Source: Ignavibacteria bacterium UBA961
GTDB taxonomy: Bacteria > Bacteroidota > Ignavibacteria > Kapaibacteriales > UBA961
NCBI GenBank assembly: GCA_002293005.1
Contig: DBCJ01000128.1
Location: 1 to 6,095 of the forward strand
Reading direction: 5' to 3'
Length of the DNA stretch: 6,095 bases
This document shows, piece by piece, positions 1-5,525 of this stretch. Position 1 is the stretch's first letter. Every line of letters starts with the position of its first letter. The translations under genes and the position numbers were made by a program. The notes beneath the pieces are model-generated. The model did not search any database, had not been told where the DNA came from, and was given only the letters and a program-made list of their open reading frames with translations.

Positions 1-31
1 CGGGGTGCAATCATCAAAGCCCCAGCGGGGC
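1..31. repeat. GC-rich palindrome, possible edge of a dispersed intergenic repeat
   Basis: GCCCC (19-23), AGC, GGGGC (27-31) forms a short perfect palindrome in DNA beyond the pnp terminator. CGGGG occurs at 1-5 and again at 26-30. The bases after each copy agree at about 12 of 18 positions (1-18 against 26-43), which hints at a 25-bp tandem unit cut by the window edge. No gene is supported in 1-50. Confidence 0.35.
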
Positions 32-51
32 GACATCACAATAACAGACGC

Positions 52-86
52 AAAAAAAATCCCCTTGCTTTCATGGGCAAGGGGAT
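52..86 (-). terminator. Intrinsic terminator of pnp
   Basis: On the minus strand ATCCCCTTGC (86-77) pairs perfectly with GCAAGGGGAT (68-59) over 10 bp around an 8-nt loop. An unbroken T-tract follows (59-52). It begins 6 nt after the pnp TAA stop, so pnp is the last gene of its transcript. Confidence 0.95.
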
Positions 87-91
87 GTTGT

Positions 92-2410
92 TTAGTCTTC
101 GAATCTTCTGTCATCTCTCGGACGATCATCACTTGGGCGCTCTTCGCGAGGACGATCATCACGGGGTCTATCATCACGACGAGGACCTCTATCGCGATCA
201 TATCCGCCACGACCACCACGATCTCTGTCATAACCACCACGACCACCGCGATCATCACGGCGAGGACGCTCTTGTCTTTGTGGTTCTACATAACCTTCGG
301 GAGGAGTGAGAAGAACTTTATGACTTAATCTGAATTTTCCATCTGATTGGATTTCAAGAAGCTTGACATCAATTTGCTGTCCGACTTTCAGAACATCACC
401 AACATTTTGGAAATGTTCATAGCTAATTTGTGAAATATGCAAAAGACCTTTAGTCTTCGGCATGAATTCAACAATTGCACCAAGTCCTTCACGCACATCT
501 TTGACGGTTGCGGTATAGACTTTACCAACTTCCGGCGGACTTGTAAGAACTTTAATTCTTTCAATGGTCTTCTGAGCGGCTTCTTGATTTGTTGCGGCGA
601 TAATACATGATCCATCATCTTCGATCGTGATTTCAACACCGAATTCTCTTTGCATGCCACGAATGGTATCACCACCAGGTCCGATTACTGTACCAATCAT
701 GTCTTGAGCAATCATGATTGTTGTGAGTCTTGGAGCAAATTCAGAAAGATCAGAACGATGTTCAGAGAGAGATTCATTCATGATGCTGAGAATATGTAGA
801 CGACCATGACGAGCCTGATCCAATGCGCGACGCATGAGGTCGGTTGATAAACCACCGATCTTGATATCCATTTGACAAGCAGTGATACCTTCAACAGTAC
901 CTGCAACTTTGAAGTCCATATCGCCAAGGAAATCTTCATCACCCAAAATATCACTTAAAATCGCTGAGTCATCTTCTTCCATGATGAGTCCCATTGCAAT
1001 TCCAGCAACCGCTTTCTTCACAGGAACACCGGCGTCCATAAGTGCAAGACTTCCTGCACAAACAGTTGCCATAGAGGAAGAACCATTCGATTCCAAAATG
1101 TCAGAAATGATTCTCACTACATAAGGGAAATCTTCATCACTTGGCATCATCACTTTTAATGCGCGCTCTGCAAGTTTACCATGGCCGATTTCACGACGAC
1201 TTGTGCCTGTCATGCGACCTGCTTCACCGGTGGAGAAAGGAGGGAAATTGTAATGTAACATGAAGCGACGGAATTCTGTTTCGAAAAGACCGTCAATCAT
1301 TTGTTCATCTCTCTTTGTACCAAGTGTGACTGTAGATAAACTCTGCGTCTCACCGCGTGTGAACAAAGCGGATCCATGTGTTCTTGGAAGTAATCCAGGA
1401 ATACAATCTATAGAACGAATATCTGTTGTTTTTCTACCATCCAAGCGTCTCTTGTCTTCAATGATCATGCGACGCATTTCATGCTTTTCAATCTTTGAAA
1501 TATATCCCTTGACTTTCTTAGTACGAGCATCAATTAGTGCTTGTACTTCAAGTGGTTCTGCTTCTTGTAATGCATTGAGAACGGTTTCGCGCAATGACTT
1601 TGCAAATTCAATGCGTTGCTCTTTGATTGAATCTTTGCGAATTTGTTCTTTGATGAGTGGCGCGGCAATGGCTTTTACAGCCAAAAGCAGAGCTTCATCA
1701 TCTTCAACTACCTCAAATTCTCTCTTTGTTTTGCCTGCAAGTTCACGCAATTGCAATTGCAATGCATTGAGTTGCTTGATTGTGGCATGCGCAAATTCCA
1801 ATGCCGCAATGAAATCTTCTTCAGAAATTTCTTTTGAACTTCCTTCCACCATCATGATGGCTTCATCTGTTCCTGCAACAATAATTTCAATATCTGATTC
1901 CAATAATTGACTCATCGTTGGATTGCAAATGAATTCACCATTCACACGGCCAACCATGACTTCGGAATAAGGACCACCAAATGGAATATCTGAAATCACA
2001 AGTGCCGCTGAAGCACCGACTGCCGCTAATGTGTCGGCATCAACCTCTGGTTCTGATGAATAAATGGAAGCCACAAGTTGGGTTTCAAATTTCCAACCTT
2101 TGGGGAAGAGTGGTCTAGCGGGACGATCAATCAATCGTGCTGATAAAATTTCTTTTTCGCTGGGCTTACCTTCGCGTTTAAAAAAACCACCGGGAATTTT
2201 ACCGGCCGCAGCTGCTTTTTCACGATACTCTACGGTGAGAGGTAAAAAGTCAATATCAGGTTTTGGATCTTGAGACGCGCATGCAGTGACAAGCACCATT
2301 GTATCGCCATGACGAACCATGACTGCACCATTGGCAAGTTTTGCAAAACGGCCTGTCTCGATTGAATATTCCCGTCCATTGAGATTGAGGGAAACTGAAT
2401 GTTGTGCCAT
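92..2410 (-). CDS. pnp: Polynucleotide phosphorylase (PNPase) with repetitive RG/RD-rich tail
   Basis: The 772-residue exoribonuclease degrades RNA 3' to 5' with phosphate, releasing nucleoside diphosphates, as a trimeric ring in the cytoplasm. Domains in order: first RNase PH fold (about 8-145), helical linker (about 235-315), catalytic second RNase PH fold (about 320-545), KH domain with IGPGGDTI (576-583) and S1 domain (about 626-697). Active-site residues known from E. coli are kept: R405, R406 and H410 in TSRREIGHG, S444-S446 in SNGSSSMA for phosphate, and D493, D499, K501 in GDEDFLGDMDFK for metal and catalysis. Residues 705-772 form a disordered-looking tail with a duplicated RGGRGGYDRD (721-730, 731-740) and DDRPR-like pentapeptides (746-769). 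It is longer than the common core of about 700 residues. Start chosen by the AAGGAG at 2415-2420 and by the family N-terminus; an intrinsic terminator follows the stop by 6 nt. Confidence 0.98.
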   Translation of the reverse strand: MAQHSVSLNLNGREYSIETGRFAKLANGAVMVRHGDTMVLVTACASQDPKPDIDFLPLTVEYREKAAAAGKIPGGFFKREGKPSEKEILSARLIDRPARPLFPKGWKFETQLVASIYSSEPEVDADTLAAVGASAALVISDIPFGGPYSEVMVGRVNGEFICNPTMSQLLESDIEIIVAGTDEAIMMVEGSSKEISEEDFIAALEFAHATIKQLNALQLQLRELAGKTKREFEVVEDDEALLLAVKAIAAPLIKEQIRKDSIKEQRIEFAKSLRETVLNALQEAEPLEVQALIDARTKKVKGYISKIEKHEMRRMIIEDKRRLDGRKTTDIRSIDCIPGLLPRTHGSALFTRGETQSLSTVTLGTKRDEQMIDGLFETEFRRFMLHYNFPPFSTGEAGRMTGTSRREIGHGKLAERALKVMMPSDEDFPYVVRIISDILESNGSSSMATVCAGSLALMDAGVPVKKAVAGIAMGLIMEEDDSAILSDILGDEDFLGDMDFKVAGTVEGITACQMDIKIGGLSTDLMRRALDQARHGRLHILSIMNESLSEHRSDLSEFAPRLTTIMIAQDMIGTVIGPGGDTIRGMQREFGVEITIEDDGSCIIAATNQEAAQKTIERIKVLTSPPEVGKVYTATVKDVREGLGAIVEFMPKTKGLLHISQISYEHFQNVGDVLKVGQQIDVKLLEIQSDGKFRLSHKVLLTPPEGYVEPQRQERPRRDDRGGRGGYDRDRGGRGGYDRDRGPRRDDRPRDDRPREERPSDDRPRDDRRFED
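104..175 (-). repeat. Pentapeptide repeats (DD/EE)RP(R/S) at the PNPase C-terminus
   Basis: Residues 746-769 read as successive DDRPR, DDRPR, EERPS, DDRPR and a degenerate DDRR. At DNA level the 13-mer GGACGATCATCAC recurs on the plus strand at 120-132 and 150-162, a 30-nt (two-unit) period. This is a low-complexity region prone to slippage, with alternating acidic and basic residues. Confidence 0.8.
191..250 (-). repeat. Tandem 30-bp duplication encoding RGGRGGYDRD twice in the PNPase tail
   Basis: Units 221-250 and 191-220 encode the identical decapeptide RGGRGGYDRD. By eye 24 of 30 bases match, and all six differences are synonymous. The units lie in frame in the unstructured C-terminal extension after the S1 domain. 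Confidence 0.9.
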
Positions 2411-2414
2411 AATT

Positions 2415-2420
2415 CTCCTT
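2415..2420 (-). promoter_or_regulatory. Strong Shine-Dalgarno sequence of pnp
   Basis: AAGGAG lies 4 nt before the ATG at 2410 on the minus strand. It fixes the pnp start against the in-frame ATG at 2530. It is the only good Shine-Dalgarno match before any of the five visible starts (dppC, holA, rpsT, rpsO, pnp). Confidence 0.85.
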
Positions 2421-2446
2421 GAAAAGCACTTGAAACATTCATGGGA

Positions 2447-2515
2447 AGACTTGTTCTGAGGACAGAAGTCTGAGCGGAGGAAGAAACCTGAAAAAGATAC
2501 CTTCCTGCACTCAGA
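2447..2515 (-). promoter_or_regulatory. pnp leader: long hairpin with an overlapping second hairpin
   Basis: In the minus-strand transcript, 2515-2501 pairs with 2483-2469 over 15 positions: 13 Watson-Crick pairs, one U-G pair and one C-C mismatch, around a 17-nt loop (2500-2484). A second stem, AAGTCT (2471-2466) with AGACTT (2452-2447), shares three bases (2469-2471) with the first, so the two cannot both form fully. The second lies 26 nt upstream of the Shine-Dalgarno sequence. In Escherichia coli the pnp leader contains an RNase III-cut stem through which PNPase represses its own synthesis. A similar role here is inference from position and shape, not from sequence similarity. Confidence 0.6.
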
Positions 2516-2528
2516 GCGGCATGCCCAC

Positions 2529-2549
2529 AATCATGAAGCTCCCATGATT
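2529..2549 (-). repeat. Perfect 7-bp palindrome at the start of the pnp leader
   Basis: AATCATG (2529-2535) and CATGATT (2543-2549) are exact inverted repeats around a 7-nt spacer. The palindrome overlaps the candidate -10 box at 2547-2552. It could be a binding site for a regulator or, if transcription starts upstream of it, an RNA hairpin. Function is not shown. Confidence 0.45.
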
Positions 2550-2552
2550 ATA
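2547..2552 (-). promoter_or_regulatory. Candidate -10 box for pnp
   Basis: A perfect TATAAT lies on the minus strand just after the rpsO terminator, within an AT-rich stretch (2547-2570). No good -35 is present at 17 nt, because the terminator T-tract occupies it. The Bacteroidota -7 consensus TAnnTTTG is matched only partly (TAATCATG, 2550-2543). The location is right for a pnp-specific promoter, but AT-rich DNA produces such boxes easily. Confidence 0.4.
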
Positions 2553-2564
2553 TTATTACATAAT

Positions 2565-2593
2565 AAACAAAAAAGGGCGCCATGAGCGCCCTT
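2565..2593 (-). terminator. Intrinsic terminator of the rpsT-tRNA-rpsO unit
   Basis: On the minus strand AAGGGCGC (2593-2586) pairs perfectly with GCGCCCTT (2580-2573) across a 5-nt loop. A run of six T (2574-2569), then G and TTT, follows. It sits just behind the rpsO stop and separates rpsO from the pnp leader, so most pnp mRNA should come from a downstream start or from read-through. Confidence 0.93.
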
Positions 2594-2597
2594 GAAT

Positions 2598-2864
2598 TTA
2601 CTTTCTGATTGATAATGCACTAATGATAGCGCGATATCTGGTAATGTCATTTCTCATCAAATAATTGAGAAGCTTCTTTCTTTTGCTGACCATTTGCATG
2701 AGACCACGACGGCTATGAAAATCCTTCTTGTGTTGCTCAAGATGCTTGGCCAATACGGAAATATTTTCCGTCAATAAAGCAATCTGTACTTCAGGCAGAC
2801 CGGTATTGGACTCATTTCCGCCATATTGTTTGATGATCTCTGCTTTTTTAGCTTGATTCAGCAT
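2598..2864 (-). CDS. rpsO: 30S ribosomal protein S15
   Basis: The 88-residue protein carries the S15 signature: TGLPEVQIALLTENI (about 22-36), then HKKDFHSRRGLMQMVSKRKK and LLNYL (about 45-69). S15 binds the central domain of 16S rRNA and nucleates assembly of the 30S platform. Length matches the family (about 89). The ATG at 2864 gives the expected N-terminus, MLNQAKKAEIIKQYGG; no Shine-Dalgarno sequence is seen. It is the last gene of the rpsT cluster, because a strong intrinsic terminator begins 4 nt after its TAA stop. In many bacteria rpsO is followed directly by pnp, and that order is kept here. Confidence 0.98.
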   Translation of the reverse strand: MLNQAKKAEIIKQYGGNESNTGLPEVQIALLTENISVLAKHLEQHKKDFHSRRGLMQMVSKRKKLLNYLMRNDITRYRAIISALSIRK

Positions 2865-2902
2865 AAATGTTCTATTGAGATGTAATGTGTAAATCAGTTA
2901 AG

Positions 2903-2976
2903 TGCACCCGTAGGGATTCGAACCCCAAACCTTTTGATCCGTAGTCAAATGCTCTATCCAGTTGAGCTACGGGTGC
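2903..2976 (-). tRNA. tRNA-Arg (anticodon ACG)
   Basis: A full cloverleaf can be folded over 74 nt. The acceptor stem GCACCCG/CGGGTGC is perfect with discriminator A. The D-stem is GCTC/GAGC. The anticodon stem TTTGA/TCAAA encloses the loop CTACGGA, with anticodon ACG (A34 presumably edited to inosine, reading CGU/CGC/CGA). The T-arm is TGGGG/CCCTA around TTCGAAT with one G-U pair. The gene does not encode the 3' CCA: the discriminator is followed by CTT, so CCA must be added after transcription. It lies between rpsT (6 nt upstream) and rpsO (38 nt downstream) on the same strand, with no separate terminator, and is probably processed from a shared transcript. Confidence 0.97.
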
Positions 2977-2982
2977 ATCGAA

Positions 2983-3249
2983 TCAGGCTTGGGCGGCCTT
3001 CATTTTATTGATATGCAATGCAAGTTTGGATTTCTTGTTTGCAACATTGTTCTTGTGCAATACACCGCGTGATGCAACTCTGTCCAAAATGCTGGTAGCT
3101 TTTACGAAAAGCGCTTCAGCTTCTTGAACTGTTTTTGCCAAACGGACGGCTTTAATCGCTTCGCGATATGCCTTACGATTAGCTCTATTGTAAATTGCGC
3201 GCTTCTTGTTTTGACGGTCGCGTTTGATCGCTGACTTATGATGTGCCAT
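2983..3249 (-). CDS. rpsT: 30S ribosomal protein S20
   Basis: The 88-residue basic protein begins MAHHKSAIKRDRQNKKRAIY, the typical S20 N-terminus. It continues as long basic helices with RKAYREAIKAV and the family C-terminal pattern GVLHKNNVANKKSKLALHIN. S20 is a primary 16S rRNA binder in the body of the small subunit. Length is normal (85-90). The start at 3249 is the only one that keeps the conserved N-terminus; no Shine-Dalgarno sequence precedes it, as is common in Bacteroidota. It is the first gene after the promoter at 3286-3317, and its TGA stop lies 6 nt before the tRNA 5' end, so the mRNA must be cut there to release the tRNA. Confidence 0.97.
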   Translation of the reverse strand: MAHHKSAIKRDRQNKKRAIYNRANRKAYREAIKAVRLAKTVQEAEALFVKATSILDRVASRGVLHKNNVANKKSKLALHINKMKAAQA

Positions 3250-3285
3250 ACGGTATTAATGTATTCAGTTATAGAAATAGAGACA

Positions 3286-3317
3286 CAAATATAAGGAGAC
3301 TCTTGAAATTCTCCAAA
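3286..3317 (-). promoter_or_regulatory. Bacteroidota-type promoter for rpsT
   Basis: On the minus strand TTTG (3317-3314) is followed by exactly 20 nt and then TATATTTG (3293-3286). This matches the Bacteroidota primary-sigma consensus TTTG, 19-21 nt, TAnnTTTG. Transcription would begin near 3279, giving a leader of about 30 nt before the rpsT ATG at 3249. The spacer carries an inverted repeat, GGAGA/TCTCC (3295-3299 and 3310-3314). The promoter would drive rpsT, tRNA-Arg and rpsO independently of the upstream dpp-holA operon. Confidence 0.72.
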
Positions 3318-3343
3318 CTATTTACAAAAAGGATGAGTCGAAA

Positions 3344-4417
3344 TTAATGGGAAAGTCCAACTATGACTTTTTGCAATATAATAATAGGTGACTGCGAGCT
3401 TGTTTTTAGGGTTAAGTCAGCATTTCTTAGCAGATAAAATGCTCTTGCCAATTTCATGGGCGGATAATTTCTGAGCGCTGATTGATATTCCGGTAGAAAG
3501 TAGGCATTGATTCCTACGATTTTGGCGATTTCATACGGATTTCCGCCTTGACCTTGAGCATCTTGCAAACGGAACAAAGCCGAAAAGTATCGTAAGAGCA
3601 TGGAAATGATCATGATTGCATTTCCATCATTGTTTAGCATGTGATGAACAATTTCAATTGATTTGGCTGTATTACCAGCTCCGAGGGCCTTTTGCAATTC
3701 AAAAACATTATATATCCTTGATGAACCCACCAATCCCAATACATCTTCTTCGGAATATTGTTTTTTCTCAGGTGCAAAGAGCATCAATTTTTCTAATTCA
3801 TTTGCTATGTCGCGTAGAGAAATGCCGGCATTTGCAATCAAATATTCACCTGCTTCTCGGCTGATTCCTTTTCCAAATGTTCCCAATCGTTCATTTGTCC
3901 ATGACAAAAGTTCTCGTTCTGAGACTTTTGGACATTCAAAAGCAGGTATCAAATCAATGATTTCATTGAGGGGAAAAGCGATTCCTGATGCTATTTTCTT
4001 AGCCTTTTCGGACTGTTTGGGGTTTTTTCTTGCGGCTCTTAATCCTGTGAGTGAGGGAAAAATGCCGGTAAACACGATAAATGATGTAGGCTGAGGAGAC
4101 TTTAAATAATTGAGCAGTGCAGATTTACCCGTTGATTTCTTGGATCTTCCGGAGAATAATTTGTCGGCCTGCTTGATGACAATTATTTTCTTTTCTGAAA
4201 TGAATGGATATGCATCGGCAATGTCAACTATCTGTGATTCACTCGAATTCTCTGCATCGATAATTTCAATGTCATGATGCATGCCTTCGGGTAGAACTTT
4301 ATGCATGATTGCATGAAATGCCTCCTCACGCAAAAATTCTTCTTCTCCATAAATGAGAAGTGCGGGTGGTAATGGTTCTGTCCCCGTTAGTATCAATTTG
4401 AGTGTATCTATGAGCAT
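3344..4417 (-). CDS. holA: DNA polymerase III delta subunit (clamp loader)
   Basis: The product is a 357-residue cytoplasmic protein resembling HolA. HolA is the clamp-loader subunit that opens the beta sliding clamp and, with delta' and tau/gamma, loads it on primed DNA. Visible features are an N-terminal LLIYGEEEFLREEA stretch (about 20-33), which matches the conserved opening of the family, an AAA+-like fold without a Walker A motif, the mid-region RDIANELEKLMLFA (about 202-215), and a C-terminal helical collar containing YNVFELQKAL and LLRYFSALFRL. Length fits the usual 330-350. I chose the ATG at 4417 because it falls 1 nt after the dppC stop (TGA, C, ATG) and places the conserved block about 20 residues from the N-terminus. 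An earlier in-frame ATG at 4504 would overlap dppC by 86 nt and add 29 residues that do not fit the family. No Shine-Dalgarno sequence is seen. No clear terminator follows before rpsT. HolA diverges strongly, so the call rests on a few motifs, length and fold pattern. Confidence 0.88.
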   Translation of the reverse strand: MLIDTLKLILTGTEPLPPALLIYGEEEFLREEAFHAIMHKVLPEGMHHDIEIIDAENSSESQIVDIADAYPFISEKKIIVIKQADKLFSGRSKKSTGKSALLNYLKSPQPTSFIVFTGIFPSLTGLRAARKNPKQSEKAKKIASGIAFPLNEIIDLIPAFECPKVSERELLSWTNERLGTFGKGISREAGEYLIANAGISLRDIANELEKLMLFAPEKKQYSEEDVLGLVGSSRIYNVFELQKALGAGNTAKSIEIVHHMLNNDGNAIMIISMLLRYFSALFRLQDAQGQGGNPYEIAKIVGINAYFLPEYQSALRNYPPMKLARAFYLLRNADLTLKTSSQSPIIILQKVIVGLSH

Positions 4418-4418
4418 G

Positions 4419-5522
4419 TCAACGCTGAATTGCCTTTGGATCGAAGGCATCGCGAAGACCATCACCCAAGAGATTGAATCCATAAACTGCGGCTGCAATT
4501 GCAATGCTCGGATATACTGTCAAACCCCAATATTTACCTGCAAAGATATATCCATAATGATCGGAGATGAATATTCCCCAAGATGGCTCGGGCCTTTGTA
4601 TGCCAAGACCCAAAAAGCTGAGTCCAGCTTCTGCGATGATCGATGAAGCAATTCCTGCAGTCGAGAGTACGATGATGGGTCCAATCGCATTCGGCAAGAT
4701 ATGTCTGAATATAGTTCGCATCGAGCCATAACCAAGTGCGCGAGTAGCTTCCACATATTCCATTTCACGGAGCGAGAAGAATTGACCTCTGACAATACGG
4801 GCAATCTCAACCCAACTTGAAATACCGATCGCAATAAATGTTTGCCAAAATGGATTCAGCGTAAATCCCATGATATTATTCGTAAATTTCAAGAGAGAAC
4901 TCAGCAAAATTGCAAGTAGGATAGTTGGATATGACCAAATCACATTGGTGAACCACATGATCACATTATCAACCCAGCCACGGAAAAATCCGGCGAGTGC
5001 TCCAAGTACAATGCCTATGATGAGTGCAATCAATTGTGAAACCACGCCAACCAGAAGGGAAATACGAGCTCCATATACCAAGCGTGATAACACATCTCTG
5101 CCAAGTCTGTCCGTACCCAGATAATAAGTAGGAGTGCCATGCCATTCTGATTCACTGCTTCCGGCCATGGTGGAGAGTGCTAGCGACATTTCTTGACCAC
5201 TTTCGTCACGGTAAAACACCGAATCTTTTACGATTCTATGAGAAAGTACAGGAATGATATTGGGTTCATCTTGATTCGTTGGATTTTGTACATAGAGCAC
5301 ATTGCCAACAAAACCCGATGGCTTTTCAGCATATTCCAAAACAGCAAGAGTCGGTGAAAATGGACTGATCACATCCGCCAATGCGGCAATGAGAACGAGC
5401 ACACCGATAATGACCATGCCTGTTACACCTGCAGGATGTTTCTTGAGTTTTTTCCATGCAAGTGCTCCAAGGCTCTCTGCTCTCTTTTGCTGTTTTATAT
5501 CTTTTGACATAGGATGACTCAT
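4419..5522 (-). CDS. DppC/OppC-family peptide ABC transporter permease with enlarged first extracytoplasmic loop
   Basis: This 367-residue inner-membrane protein is the second permease of the importer. A basic cytoplasmic N-terminus with the family pattern AWKKLKKHPAGVTG is followed by membrane span 1 (about 33-53). The conserved LGTDRLGRDVLSRLVYGAR block is at 135-153. Further spans lie near 153-180, 190-212, 225-245, 278-305 and 335-355. The EAA loop EATRALGYGSMRTIFRHILP (258-277) contacts the ATPase. The stretch between span 1 and the GTDRLGRD block is about 80 residues, and the protein is longer than the roughly 300 residues usual for DppC/OppC; the extra length lies at about 60-132. The gene starts 3 nt after the dppB stop (TGA, TCA, ATG) with no Shine-Dalgarno sequence, which suggests translational coupling. 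A second ATG four codons in (5508-5510) is an alternative start. Family assignment is firm; the transported substrate is unknown. Confidence 0.93.
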   Translation of the reverse strand: MSHPMSKDIKQQKRAESLGALAWKKLKKHPAGVTGMVIIGVLVLIAALADVISPFSPTLAVLEYAEKPSGFVGNVLYVQNPTNQDEPNIIPVLSHRIVKDSVFYRDESGQEMSLALSTMAGSSESEWHGTPTYYLGTDRLGRDVLSRLVYGARISLLVGVVSQLIALIIGIVLGALAGFFRGWVDNVIMWFTNVIWSYPTILLAILLSSLLKFTNNIMGFTLNPFWQTFIAIGISSWVEIARIVRGQFFSLREMEYVEATRALGYGSMRTIFRHILPNAIGPIIVLSTAGIASSIIAEAGLSFLGLGIQRPEPSWGIFISDHYGYIFAGKYWGLTVYPSIAIAAAVYGFNLLGDGLRDAFDPKAIQR

Positions 5523-5525
5523 TGA

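Noticed and set aside
1..36. Start of a minus-strand gene at the ATG at 36 running off the left edge
   Set aside because: Twelve codons passing through a GC-rich palindrome are too few to judge, and no ribosome binding site is seen; left as non-coding.
5..328. Overlapping plus-strand reading frames, one very rich in histidine and aspartate
   Set aside because: They are the antisense image of the arginine-rich PNPase tail; the low-complexity codons suppress stops on the other strand. No start signal or family pattern is seen.
1260..1910. A 216-codon plus-strand frame opposite pnp
   Set aside because: It lies entirely antisense to the conserved PNPase core, is serine-rich without any recognisable domain, and has no ribosome binding site.
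2411..2530. N-terminal extension of PNPase by 40 residues from the ATG at 2530
   Set aside because: The extension covers the leader hairpin, is unlike PNPase N-termini, and is out-competed by AAGGAG directly before the ATG at 2410.
3288..3314. Terminator for holA formed by GGAGA/TCTCC followed by TTATATTT
   Set aside because: The stem is only 5 bp with a 10-nt loop and a broken T-tract. The same bases are better explained as the rpsT promoter.
4418..4504. Longer HolA starting at 4504
   Set aside because: It would overlap the conserved C-terminus of the DppC-like permease by 86 nt, and the added residues do not fit HolA.
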